From assembly GCF_001913705.1 (NCBI RefSeq), contig NZ_MKQD01000051.1, positions 1-56,748 of the forward strand: 56,748 nucleotides of DNA, in the 5' to 3' direction. Every line of letters starts with the position of its first letter. The first letter of the stretch is position 1. Below the pieces are notes generated by a model that was not told where the DNA came from, made no database searches, and saw only the letters and a program-made list of their open reading frames with translations. The translations under genes were made by a program, and so were the position numbers. This DNA is from Thalassotalea sp. PP2-459. GTDB taxonomy: Bacteria > Pseudomonadota > Gammaproteobacteria > Enterobacterales > Alteromonadaceae. Positions 1 to 9,187 of the stretch are shown here, piece after piece.

Positions 1-99
1 GCCCTTTGGGAGCGTGTTAGAGGCGCGATAATTGCGCAAAACGTGTTTGATGTAGAACAACTATACCTGCACACGTTTCGCTTATTCTCCCACCGCTGA
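1..99 (+). other. Possible 3' end of a truncated or partial coding sequence
   Basis: The first frame is open from the window edge to a TGA at 97-99. It reads as a plausible charged/hydrophobic C-terminal tail (LWERVRGAIIAQN, then FDVEQLYLHTF). I do not recognise it. It is too short to assign and could equally be chance. Nothing else is visible before the protease gene that follows. Confidence 0.2.
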
Positions 100-246
100 C
101 ATCGCTCTGAACTGACTTAATCTTTATGCGAATTGGTATAACATCTTAGTGGCGGTGTTATCAATCCCATTCATCATGTCTATAAACTTGCTCCTAACAT
201 TCTCTGTGTACAAAGGGTCTCAACAAAACACATTGTTCGCATTATT

Positions 247-642
247 ATGTTTTGTACATTTATCAGTATTTGTTTCACGTTTTGCTATCAATGGTTTGAC
301 ATAGAACAGTCAGACTTTCTTGACAGGTTAAGCGACTCAGCTTTAACCTTATTATTAGGCTTTATTGTTATTTGTCTGATTGGCCCAGTATTAGAAGAGA
401 TTGTATATCGAGGAATACTATTTACTGTACTACAACGTACAGGAATGCATACTTCACTTGTACTAATTATAACAACATCAATTTTTACCTTTATACATGT
501 TCAATATGACGCTCAACAACTCGCCTTTATTTTTATTTACGGTTTATTGCTCGGGATCATTAGATACAAAACTAATAATATTCTATTATGTATTGCAATT
601 CACATGATACATAACGTTTACAATTTATTTTTTTATATATAG
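247..642 (+). CDS. CPBP family intramembrane metalloprotease (CAAX/Abi type), possibly 5'-truncated or frameshifted
   Basis: The 131-residue product carries the three CPBP/Abi signatures. These are EExxxR (E50, E51, R55), FxxxH (F80-H84) and HxxxN (H119-N123), the metal-binding and catalytic residues of glutamic-type intramembrane proteases. Three hydrophobic segments are present (about 34-48, 70-84, 92-106). Most CPBP proteins have 200-300 residues and more N-terminal helices, so the N-terminus looks short. ATG 247 is the only start in this frame after a stop at 139-141. It has no clear ribosome-binding site. An overlapping +1 frame (176-304) also encodes a hydrophobic stretch, so the 5' part may have been shifted. 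Members process prenylated or secreted peptides or give self-immunity to bacteriocins; the role here is unknown. Confidence 0.7.
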   Translation: MFCTFISICFTFCYQWFDIEQSDFLDRLSDSALTLLLGFIVICLIGPVLEEIVYRGILFTVLQRTGMHTSLVLIITTSIFTFIHVQYDAQQLAFIFIYGLLLGIIRYKTNNILLCIAIHMIHNVYNLFFYI

Positions 643-721
643 CTACCCTGGCAGCAATGCACTTTTAGGAAGCGCTTATTCACCTTAAAACCACTTTCAA
701 ATGATTGATTATTTAAGATAA

Positions 722-747
722 AAAACCACGTTAGAAAACGTGGTTTT
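722..747 (-). terminator. Rho-independent terminator, probably bidirectional
   Basis: An 11-bp perfect stem (722-732 with 737-747) closes a 4-nt loop. It is followed by a U-rich run on the minus strand just after the receptor stop codon. The plus-strand reading also has a short T run, so it may serve the CPBP gene as well. Confidence 0.8.
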
Positions 748-764
748 ATCATTGAAATTATGGC

Positions 765-3389
765 TTAGAATTTATAAGTTGCTTTTACGTAATAGAATGC
801 GCCGTTGTAATCAAACGGCCCGCTTTCAAAATACATAGCCCCTGCATAGTCTTCACTTAATTCATAGGGTAGTTCTTCTGCTTCTTGATCAAAGATATTA
901 TTTGCACCCGCAGATAATGTCCAAGAATCGCTGAAGAAATAACTCACTTCTGCATCAAAAGTAACAGCAGCATCAGCATCGGCACTTGCACCACCATCAT
1001 CAGCATGAACAGCCCAGTATTCTCCGTAATAGTTACCACGAATAAACATCGACACATCATCCCAAGACTGTGATATCGTTAGCGTGCCACGATGCTCTGG
1101 AATGCCCTCTTCTAATCGACGTACTTTAACTTCACCAGTGGCATCAGAAAACCTATCGACTTCTGTTTCATTAAAGTTATACGCTAAAGCAAATGCGGTA
1201 TCTCCTCCAAACAATTGCATCGAATAATTTGCAACTATATCAAGGCCATTCGTGGTAGTATCAAAGTCATTCGCAAAGAATGTAACGCTGGAAATTGATT
1301 TATCCTCAATACCAAGTTGATCTAACACCGCACGCGTAACTTCAAATTTATCTGTTTGCTGAATACGATCTGTCACTTCTATTTGATAAATATCCGCAGT
1401 TAAGAAAAAGTCCCCCTGTTGATAAACTAAACCCGCAGCAAAACTTTTAGACTCTTCAGGTTCAAGTTCTTTACCCCCATAATACATTGATAACGGATTT
1501 GTCGGAGGAAACGTTGCCGATTGTACGAGTTCCCCTTCAACAAATGACGTTTGCGTATTTACGACATTAGCTTGTCCCACGGTTGGTGCACGAAACCCTG
1601 TACTATGTGATCCACGAACGGATAAATTATCTGTCAATTGATATTGCGCGGTTATTTTATAATTGGTTGTAGCACCAAAAGAATCAAAGTCTTCATACCT
1701 TAATGCACCTCCTAATAAAAAATAATCTGTCATCTGAGCTTCGATATCTACGTATGCAGCAAAAGATCTACGTTCTTTTGTACCTTGAGATTCAGGACTA
1801 AAACCAGCAAAACCATGAGAACCAACACTAAACCCTTGCGATGCTAAAACACCACTATCCCAAGAGGCTCTCTCGCCGGGCTTAATTTCAAAGCTTTCTT
1901 CACGCCACTCAACACCCATTGCAACGCTAGCATCATCCTCCAATCCCCAATCAAACGTTTTATTGATATCGAAATTAAAGGTTTTTTCTAGCTGAACATA
2001 ACTACCCGTTTTGAAAGAAAGATCACCCTGTTCTGGCCCCATTGAAGGGTTCACGGTATTACGTAATGTATATTCTGATTCATTGCGCCCTACACCACCA
2101 CTTAAATCAAAAAACCAGCCATCTAAAAAGCCTGATTTAAATTCACCGTCAACTCCCATTGTTAATGAAGTATCATTTATATCTCCAGTAAATTGTGGAG
2201 TATAGCCACCAGGTAGTAATTGATTGAACGCCCAACAATTATCATTATTAGCAACTTGTTGATAAGCAGAAGTATCAAGGATATTTGGTACACTGGTATC
2301 ATTAACGTAATCAACCAATGTGACATCTATAGGACAGCCACTTATGCTATTACCGCTGCTGTCTAAACCTTGTAAGTCACCAACAAGCCATACTTTTCTT
2401 GTTGGATTACCATCACCATCACCATCAGGATCCCAAAAGAAATCATTAACGTCTTTACTAAAAACACCACCACGGTTTTGTGGGTTTCGGTAATAATACC
2501 CCCCCGTTGCAGTACGTTCAGAGTAGTTACCAAACATGTAAAATTGTTTATCATCTCCCAAATCTAAACCAACATTAGCGAATACCGTTATATCATCATC
2601 AATTTCTGGATTACCCCATACCATCGCAGGATCATTAATATGAGTATTACCGGCTTCACTTAACGCTAACGCATCATTACGCTGAACACTTCGACTAGTA
2701 GCATCAGCTGTTTTATATTGAAAGCTTAAATTCGCAAAACCGTATTTAGTAAATGGCAACCCGATATTGCCATCAACAGTCGTTGCGGCACCGTCACCTT
2801 CACCATACTCACCTCTACGAACAGATATCGACCCGCCGTCTGCATCATCTTTTAAAACAAAATTCATCACACCTGCTATCGCGTCAGACCCATATTGAGC
2901 GGCTGCACCATCGCGCAATACCTCAACTTGTTTAAGTGCAATAGATGGGATAACAGAAATATCTGGACCTTGTGCGCCATCATTTACCCCACCACCTTGA
3001 AAAGCAATGACTGAGGCACGATGACGTCGCTTTCCGTTTACCAGAATTAACGTACTATCAGAGGAGAGCCCTCTTAGATTTATTGGCCTAATAAAAGATG
3101 CGGCATCGGATATAGGCTGTGCTCTTGCGGCAAACGAAGGCACCGCAGCTTGTAATTGATCAAGCATATCTGTTGATGCGTTTTTCCCAAGCTCGTCTGC
3201 ACCAACAATATCGACGGGAACCGGCGACTGAGCGACAGAACGCGGTGCTGAACGAGTACCAACCACAGCAATTCGCTCAACCTCTTTTTCAGCATTAGAC
3301 GATTCGGTTTCTTCAGCAAATGAGGGGGATATACCAAGTGCTATGCTAATAGCAAGTGCTAGCTTAGTAGCACGATTTAACTTAGACAT
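765..3389 (-). CDS. TonB-dependent outer membrane receptor
   Basis: An 874-residue ligand-gated outer membrane transporter. A signal peptide occupies about residues 1-25 (ends SPSFA). The plug domain follows (about 40-180), with INLRGLSSDSTLILVNGKRR and a VEVLRDGAAAQYGSDA segment typical of the family. The remainder is the 22-strand barrel, with alternating aromatic strands and a terminal Phe (VKATYKF) as outer membrane beta-barrels require. The start has an AGGAAGGA ribosome-binding site about 7 nt upstream. The gene stands alone: a terminator lies downstream and a 690-bp gene-free stretch upstream. The substrate cannot be read from the sequence. The next gene is a tyrosine-catabolic enzyme, but the gap argues against one operon. 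Confidence 0.93.
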   Translation of the reverse strand: MSKLNRATKLALAISIALGISPSFAEETESSNAEKEVERIAVVGTRSAPRSVAQSPVPVDIVGADELGKNASTDMLDQLQAAVPSFAARAQPISDAASFIRPINLRGLSSDSTLILVNGKRRHRASVIAFQGGGVNDGAQGPDISVIPSIALKQVEVLRDGAAAQYGSDAIAGVMNFVLKDDADGGSISVRRGEYGEGDGAATTVDGNIGLPFTKYGFANLSFQYKTADATSRSVQRNDALALSEAGNTHINDPAMVWGNPEIDDDITVFANVGLDLGDDKQFYMFGNYSERTATGGYYYRNPQNRGGVFSKDVNDFFWDPDGDGDGNPTRKVWLVGDLQGLDSSGNSISGCPIDVTLVDYVNDTSVPNILDTSAYQQVANNDNCWAFNQLLPGGYTPQFTGDINDTSLTMGVDGEFKSGFLDGWFFDLSGGVGRNESEYTLRNTVNPSMGPEQGDLSFKTGSYVQLEKTFNFDINKTFDWGLEDDASVAMGVEWREESFEIKPGERASWDSGVLASQGFSVGSHGFAGFSPESQGTKERRSFAAYVDIEAQMTDYFLLGGALRYEDFDSFGATTNYKITAQYQLTDNLSVRGSHSTGFRAPTVGQANVVNTQTSFVEGELVQSATFPPTNPLSMYYGGKELEPEESKSFAAGLVYQQGDFFLTADIYQIEVTDRIQQTDKFEVTRAVLDQLGIEDKSISSVTFFANDFDTTTNGLDIVANYSMQLFGGDTAFALAYNFNETEVDRFSDATGEVKVRRLEEGIPEHRGTLTISQSWDDVSMFIRGNYYGEYWAVHADDGGASADADAAVTFDAEVSYFFSDSWTLSAGANNIFDQEAEELPYELSEDYAGAMYFESGPFDYNGAFYYVKATYKF

Positions 3390-4079
3390 ATTATTTCCTT
3401 CCTGGCGTTTAAATGTATTTAATTTTAATTATTTATTTTTATAATTTTATCGATCTGACGCGATCGCTTAATCACGAATTCAGACCTCTATTGGGTATAA
3501 GCTACGATTTAGTGGTTTACAAGTTTGCAGTTTTTACTTAACGAAGTTTAAGAATTAGTAATAAGCGTCATGAATACAATATTAAATAGCTATAAGTGAC
3601 TCATTGAATTTAATAAAGCTTGTAGAAAGCTTTATAAAACAAAGGTTATTATTATCGACGATAAAGAGAGGTTTTAAGTTGATGACGTAATTTCTACGAT
3701 TAAAATTATAAAATATTGATATTAAAATACTGAATAAAATAGCAAAAAAGTCTTAAAAACACCCTAAGTAAATGTTTGATAGATCCATAAATTAACCGAA
3801 TTGATAAGTAAACAATAATTCTTGAATCATATATATAGGCTAAAAAGTTCGAGATTGAATCAAACGTTATACTTAATATTTTACTGAGGGAGGTTACAGA
3901 AAAGTAATAGCAATCATTGTAAGTTATCGTGACGGTGAAACGTCGGTATATAGAGGCGAATATTGCAAAAACACGAATATAACACGAGCGTACATTGAAC
4001 TTTTCAGTTATCTATTGCGCAAATATTGCTAACAATTATCATCAAAATTCAATGCACATTCGTGAGAGTTTTCAAATAA
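3390..4079. other. Gene-free intergenic region (690 bp)
   Basis: Very AT-rich, with no convincing ORF, RNA fold or repeat. It must carry the promoter of the leftward TonB receptor and the 3' end of the fumarylacetoacetase transcript. I see no clear terminator for the latter. One small inverted repeat (GACG ... CGTC near 3930-3945) is too short to interpret. Confidence 0.5.
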
Positions 4080-5402
4080 CTATTCAGCAGGCAACACTAA
4101 TGCTTCAACAGAACCAAAGCCAATTCTTACTGCTCCAGCTTTTTCACACCAACCTTTCATTACCACGTTGTCTCCATCCTCTAAGAAGGTACGAGTCTCA
4201 CCATTTGGTAAGTTAATAGGCTCAGAACCTGCGTTTGATAATTCTAACAACGACCCTGCTTCATCTGGATTTGGCCCTGATTGCGTACCAGAACCAAACA
4301 TATCGCCAGCCCTCAAATTACAACCGTTAACCGTATGATGTGCCACCATTTGATTGACAGTCCAATAAGAGTCATTGAAGTTAGATGTTGATAGTGGTGT
4401 AGCTTCTTGATTAGCTGCGCGCATTTTTTCAGTTTCAAGTAGCACTTGCAATTGAATGTTGTAAGCACCAGTTTCACGGTTTTCTGCTGATTCCAAGTAA
4501 TCCATAGGTTGCGGATCATCTGAATCACGCGTCCAGGCACCTCGATATGGCATTAGTGCTTCAGAAGTGACTATCCAAGGAGATATAGTTGAAGCGAAGC
4601 TTTTCGACAAAAATGGGCCTAATGGCTGATATTCCCATCCTTGTATATCGCGCGCTGACCAATCATTAAATAGACATAAACCAAATACATGATCATCTGC
4701 CTTATTGATACTTATTGGCTCACCAAGATCATTACCTTTACCAACAAAAATACCCACTTCAAGCTCATAATCTAAGCGTTTACAAGGGCCAAAACTTGGC
4801 TCAGTTGCTGTTGGTGCTTTAGTTTGCCCTTTAGGTCGTTTAAAGCTGCTGCCTGAAATTTCAATCGAAGATGAGCGACCGTGATAACCAATAGGGACCC
4901 ATTTATAGTTAGGTAATAATGGATTATCTGGACGAAACTTTTTACCGACAGAGGTTGCATGGTGAATCGAAGTATAAAAGTCGGTATAGTCGCCAATATT
5001 GCACGGTAATGCATATTCAACATCTGACATATCTACTAAGCAATTTTCCAGCACTTGTTGATGAGCAGAGCCTTCTGATAATGCATCAGACAGTACTTTT
5101 CGTAGTTCACTCCATGCTTCTTTACCCATTGCCATAAAATCATTTAACTGCTCTTTTGCGCAAGCAGAAATAGCTTCCGCGGCTAAGCCAGTAAAAACCT
5201 TCGCTTCTTTAACTGCAGCTAAATCAACTACTTTATCGCCAATCGCTACACCACCTCGAAAAGACTCCTCATTGCCTTTTCTACGAAAAATAGCAAAAGG
5301 TAAGTTTTGAATCGGAAAATCACATTTATCTTGGTTAGCAGAGCTTACCCAGCTTTTAAGTGATGGATTATGCGTCGCATTTAACTTGAGATTAGATGAC
5401 AT
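4080..5402 (-). CDS. fahA: Fumarylacetoacetase (EC 3.7.1.2)
   Basis: Hydrolyses 4-fumarylacetoacetate to fumarate and acetoacetate, the last step of phenylalanine/tyrosine breakdown through homogentisate. The 440 residues match the full-length two-domain family. An SH3-like N-terminal domain (1-130) is followed by the FAH hydrolase fold. Active-site and metal residues are all visible. The DFYTSIHHAT segment supplies metal ligand D141 and general base H148. LDYELEVGIFVG supplies E213 and E215. FNDWSARDIQ supplies metal ligand D247. A TGGAGT ribosome-binding site precedes the ATG by 7 nt. Homogentisate dioxygenase, often adjacent, is not in the window, so the gene is a solitary catabolic unit here. 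Confidence 0.96.
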   Translation of the reverse strand: MSSNLKLNATHNPSLKSWVSSANQDKCDFPIQNLPFAIFRRKGNEESFRGGVAIGDKVVDLAAVKEAKVFTGLAAEAISACAKEQLNDFMAMGKEAWSELRKVLSDALSEGSAHQQVLENCLVDMSDVEYALPCNIGDYTDFYTSIHHATSVGKKFRPDNPLLPNYKWVPIGYHGRSSSIEISGSSFKRPKGQTKAPTATEPSFGPCKRLDYELEVGIFVGKGNDLGEPISINKADDHVFGLCLFNDWSARDIQGWEYQPLGPFLSKSFASTISPWIVTSEALMPYRGAWTRDSDDPQPMDYLESAENRETGAYNIQLQVLLETEKMRAANQEATPLSTSNFNDSYWTVNQMVAHHTVNGCNLRAGDMFGSGTQSGPNPDEAGSLLELSNAGSEPINLPNGETRTFLEDGDNVVMKGWCEKAGAVRIGFGSVEALVLPAE

Positions 5403-5722
5403 TAAAACACTCCATAAGTCAGCATGTTACTAAGGCTGTTAATACATGCTATAAAATTTTTCTCATTATAACAGTGGCCGAAATAAACGCTATGTCGTGG
5501 GTTGAACTGCAAGAGAATGTTTGTCACTGCTCTTTGCACATATATGTTTACACTACAGTATGATTATCAATACACTATGCATATGAACCCGCCAAGTCGT
5601 GTGTTTACATGAATCATGCAATAAACCATTGGCTACCCTTTGATATATCTCCTTATTTTCTTAAGCAAAATATTTAAGAGTAGGCTATACATTAAAATAC
5701 CCTACATTAAAATATACTCGTT
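5403..5722. other. Divergent promoter region between fahA and the HD-GYP regulator
   Basis: 320 bp with no ORF of note. A short direct repeat, ACATTAAAATA, occurs twice at about 5690-5714 immediately before the rightward gene. TGTTTACA-like words near 5546 and 5602 recall half of a TyrR box, but the partner half-sites do not match. I make no operator call. Confidence 0.4.
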
Positions 5723-7243
5723 ATGCCTTTATCTTTTTTGACACAAAAAGCAACCGTAGACTCATCTCCTTGGCGTGTTCTCATTGTTGATGATGAAGAA
5801 GATATTCATCAGATCACCAAAATGGCATTAAAACGCTTCGAATTAGATGGACGTAAACTTACTTTTTTACATGCATATTCTGCAGAAGAAGCAAAAAGCG
5901 TTTTATTAGAAGAACAAGATATTGCGCTGGTGTTTTTAGATGTTGTAATGGAAAGCGATGATGCTGGATTGTTACTAGCCAAATGGATTCGCCAAGACCT
6001 CAATAATCAATTTTCCCGTATCGTTTTACGTACAGGGCAACCCGGACAAGCCCCAGAAGAAAAAGTCATCGTAGAATTTGATATTAATGATTACAAAGAA
6101 AAAACAGAACTAGATCGTAAAAAACTATTCACAACTGTATTTACTGCACTGCGTGCTTACCGCGATATTATTGAAGTCGATAAAGCGCGAAAATATCAAG
6201 AACGGTACCGTTCAGGTTTAGAACGCGTTATTGATGCCACTGGAAATGTATTAGAGCAGCGCTCTCTTAGAGAGTTTTTCAATGGTTTATTAGAGCAAAT
6301 CATGTCGTTATTACAAATTAACCAACAAAGCATGCTGCTGCAAGTGAAAGGTTTAGGAGCAATTTACACTGAAAATGATTTTCAAGTGATTGCAGAGATA
6401 TCTAATAACGATGAAAACATTGCTAAAAAACAAGCATTCGAATACCTAAATTTAGCAATCAAAGAAAAACGAAGTATATTTAAAAACAACGTGTTAGTTG
6501 GGTATTTCCCCAGTAATAGCGAGAAAATAAGCTTACTGTATTTAAGCGGTATTGAGTCGCTATCAGATATTGACGCAAAACTCCTTGAAGTATTTTCAGG
6601 GAATATTAGCTTAGCGTTCGATAATTTATTACTCAATCGAGAGATTGTTGAAACCCAAGAAGAGCTTATTTACCGCTTAGGTGATGTTGTAGAATCTCGT
6701 TCCAATGAAGCAGGTAATCATATTCGCCGAATGGCTGAAGTATCTTATATGTTGGCAATCAAATCAGGTATGGATTTGTCTGAAGCTGAATTATTAAAAC
6801 AGGCTGCTCCAATGCATGACATTGGTAAAATTTCCACACCAGACCGTATATTACTGAAACCAGGGAAATTAACTGATGATGAAATGGATGAAATGAAGCT
6901 ACATCCTACTATAGGTGAAAGCATTCTTCATGGTTCTAAACGCCCCATATTACAAGCTGCGGCAATCATTGCGGCTCAACATCATGAAAAATTTGACGGT
7001 ACAGGTTACCCTAGAGGGCTTGCTGGTGAAAATATCCACCTGTTTGCACGTATTGTTTCAGTTGCAGACGTATTCGATGCACTTACCCATAAGCGTTGCT
7101 ATAAAGATGCTTGGCCACTCGAAAAAGTACAATCTTTTTTGCGTGAAGCTGCTGGAACGCATCTTGATCCCAACATAGTTAACATTATGTTAGAAAACAT
7201 TACTTTGGCCGTGGAAATTAACCAAAAGTACCAAGATGATTAA
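5723..7243 (+). CDS. Response regulator with DUF3369 and HD-GYP cyclic-di-GMP phosphodiesterase domain
   Basis: Cytoplasmic output protein of a two-component system that degrades c-di-GMP. The receiver domain (about 17-145) has acidic residues D23/D24 and phospho-acceptor D73 in LVFLDVVM. A DUF3369 sensor-like linker (about 160-310) follows. The HD-GYP domain (about 315-490) shows H365/D366 in MHDIGK, HH at 420-421 and the GYP motif (FDGTGYPRGL), so all key residues are intact. It converges with a GAF histidine kinase ending 40 bp away on the other strand, a likely partner. The ribosome-binding site before ATG 5723 is weak. Confidence 0.92.
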   Translation: MPLSFLTQKATVDSSPWRVLIVDDEEDIHQITKMALKRFELDGRKLTFLHAYSAEEAKSVLLEEQDIALVFLDVVMESDDAGLLLAKWIRQDLNNQFSRIVLRTGQPGQAPEEKVIVEFDINDYKEKTELDRKKLFTTVFTALRAYRDIIEVDKARKYQERYRSGLERVIDATGNVLEQRSLREFFNGLLEQIMSLLQINQQSMLLQVKGLGAIYTENDFQVIAEISNNDENIAKKQAFEYLNLAIKEKRSIFKNNVLVGYFPSNSEKISLLYLSGIESLSDIDAKLLEVFSGNISLAFDNLLLNREIVETQEELIYRLGDVVESRSNEAGNHIRRMAEVSYMLAIKSGMDLSEAELLKQAAPMHDIGKISTPDRILLKPGKLTDDEMDEMKLHPTIGESILHGSKRPILQAAAIIAAQHHEKFDGTGYPRGLAGENIHLFARIVSVADVFDALTHKRCYKDAWPLEKVQSFLREAAGTHLDPNIVNIMLENITLAVEINQKYQDD

Positions 7244-7283
7244 TTTAAAATCATACTAAAACACATATAACCATAAAATTCAG

Positions 7284-8717
7284 TTACTTACCAGATGAGT
7301 AAGGTAAACTAATTAAATAGGCTAAACCTTTACCTTCTTCACTTTTTACTTTTATTTTTCCTTCCAAAGATTGTACTAAATTATAAATTAAATGTGTGCC
7401 TAAGCCACTCCCTCCTTGACCTCGCTTAGTGGTAAAAAAAGGTTCAAATAAACAAGACAATTGTTCGCCTGTTAACCCTTTACCATTATCAGCATAATGA
7501 ATATTTATCGCAGTTTTTTTACTTCGCACAATAATTTGTATGCGACCATGATCATGTTCATCAAATCCATGAATAAGTGAATTTAAGATCAAATTACTCA
7601 AAATTTGTGATAATGCACCCGCATTAATGTTCATCGTTATCTGGTCAGGACATTCAACAATCACCTGATGATTGACTCGTTTTAATTTAGGCTTTAATGA
7701 TAGTAATATTTCATCAATATATGCCTTTAAATTAATATTACGCGTTTCGTTAGAGGATTGATCAACAGCAACCTGCTTAAAGCTTTTCACTAAAGCTGCG
7801 CCTCGTATTGTATTACTTTTTAGTATGGCTAAACCTTGTGCAAGCTCTGTAAAAAAATCTTGTAAGTCTTCTTCTGATAGCATTTGCTCTTCATAGCGGC
7901 TTTTAATGAAATTAAACTCCTCCTCCAAATGGCTAACGCCAGTAACACAAATACCTAACGGCGTATTAATTTCATGAGCAATTCCAGCAACTAAGCCCCC
8001 TAATGATGCCATTTTTTCTTTTTGCACCAATTCTTGCTGCGTAGTTTGTAAATGTTTAATAGTAATATTTAATTGTTTATTTTGTTGCTCAAGTAACCGG
8101 TGTTGCTCGGCAAGCCTCTGCTGTGCATCTCTACGCTGACTTTCATTCACATGGCTTTCAATCGCACTAGCAAGTTGATTTGCAACAAAGTTTAATACCT
8201 TTAAGTCGTTGTCAGTATATAGGTTACTGTCTTGATATGTTTGAGCAACAATAACACCATGTAGCGTTTCACCACTAAGCATCGGCGCACCAATCCAACT
8301 AGTAAATTCACCCGAACCTAAAACATCTTTTATCTCCCCTTTCGCGATTAAAGTTTCAATAGTACTTTGATTCAAAAGTTGAGGTATTCTGGTTTTTATC
8401 ACGTAAGAGGTTAACCCCTGTTCTAGCGGGATTATTTTTCCGGTTAGGTCTTTCTCGTCAACGTCTTTTTCATCCACAAAATAAACAAGTTCAATATGCT
8501 GTTCTTCTTCATTTAAAAGCGCGATAAAAAAATTATTCGCCTCAATAACAGCATTGGTGATCTCGTGTACTTGCTGATACAAGCTTTGTAGTTCAAGATC
8601 ATCATGAGAAATTGACGCAATTTTAAATAAAGCATGTTGCAACTTTTCACTATACGTTAGTGCGAGTAGTTCTTGTTCTAATTGTTGGTAACTTGGTTTA
8701 AGGTCTTGTTCACTCAA
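7284..8717 (-). CDS. GAF-domain sensor histidine kinase (soluble)
   Basis: 477 residues with no membrane segment. A GAF sensor domain spans about 30-190 and a coiled coil about 190-235. The HisKA domain has the phospho-acceptor H248 in the H-box MASLGGLVAGIAHEINTP. The HATPase domain (about 345-477) has an N-box NLILNSLIHGF, DNGKGL and a TTKRGQGGSGLG G-box. The only workable start is TTG at 8717: the preceding in-frame codon is a stop and there is no Met before residue 146. The transmitter closely resembles that of the kinase at 17018-18583, so the two are paralogues. It presumably phosphorylates the convergent HD-GYP regulator; this is inferred from position only. Confidence 0.9.
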   Translation of the reverse strand: MSEQDLKPSYQQLEQELLALTYSEKLQHALFKIASISHDDLELQSLYQQVHEITNAVIEANNFFIALLNEEEQHIELVYFVDEKDVDEKDLTGKIIPLEQGLTSYVIKTRIPQLLNQSTIETLIAKGEIKDVLGSGEFTSWIGAPMLSGETLHGVIVAQTYQDSNLYTDNDLKVLNFVANQLASAIESHVNESQRRDAQQRLAEQHRLLEQQNKQLNITIKHLQTTQQELVQKEKMASLGGLVAGIAHEINTPLGICVTGVSHLEEEFNFIKSRYEEQMLSEEDLQDFFTELAQGLAILKSNTIRGAALVKSFKQVAVDQSSNETRNINLKAYIDEILLSLKPKLKRVNHQVIVECPDQITMNINAGALSQILSNLILNSLIHGFDEHDHGRIQIIVRSKKTAINIHYADNGKGLTGEQLSCLFEPFFTTKRGQGGSGLGTHLIYNLVQSLEGKIKVKSEEGKGLAYLISLPYSSGK

Positions 8718-8816
8718 TTAAACATTGCCCATTTCATATCTATGTCATGTAAGAATAGACGAAAAATCCACAAGCGGCTTTATAAACCATTTTACAAATA
8801 ATAAGTGAACGTAGAA

Positions 8817-9122
8817 CTACAATTCAAAGTCACCAAAATCTATATCACTGCTGGTATCAAGTGACTTTTTACTAGGAGGATCAAATAAGGAGGGCTGAGC
8901 TTCATCAGCAGTATGTGTTTTTTCTTTCGCTTTAAGTTTGCCATCTTTTCGCTTTTTACGTTGAATACAGCGTTTAATGACTTTTTGTTTATCATCCGAA
9001 GTTAAGTTTATCCATAACTGTCTTTCATCACGAGTACGCATACACCCTAAGCAATAGCCTTTGTCATCTGATTGACAAATACCAATACACGGGCTTGGAA
9101 CATCAAAAAATTCTAATTGCAT
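8817..9122 (-). CDS. DUF1289 domain-containing protein
   Basis: A small 101-residue protein with the DUF1289 cysteine pattern near its N-terminus (PCIGICQSDD, then GYCLGCMRT). This suggests a four-Cys metal or Fe-S site. A basic stretch (IKRCIQRKKRK) follows, then a low-complexity acidic tail. Members (YdhL type) are widespread in proteobacteria without an established function. It lies downstream of the SulP transporter on the same strand, with a hairpin between them. Confidence 0.85.
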   Translation of the reverse strand: MQLEFFDVPSPCIGICQSDDKGYCLGCMRTRDERQLWINLTSDDKQKVIKRCIQRKKRKDGKLKAKEKTHTADEAQPSLFDPPSKKSLDTSSDIDFGDFEL

Positions 9123-9138
9123 ACATCACGCAGTTAAG

Positions 9139-9168
9139 GGTCTATAGATTAACTATAACCTATAGACC
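9139..9168 (-). terminator. Hairpin between SulP and DUF1289 genes
   Basis: A 9-bp perfect inverted repeat (GGTCTATAG at 9139-9147 with CTATAGACC at 9160-9168) lies 19 bp after the SulP stop. It has only a weak U run, so termination is likely partial. Confidence 0.5.
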
Positions 9169-9187
9169 TATTAAACAAAACTTTCGC

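Noticed and set aside
5535..5609. TGTTTACA-like words upstream of fahA as TyrR/PhhR boxes
   Set aside because: Only one half of each TGTAAA-N6-TTTACA site is present; the other half matches at three positions at best.
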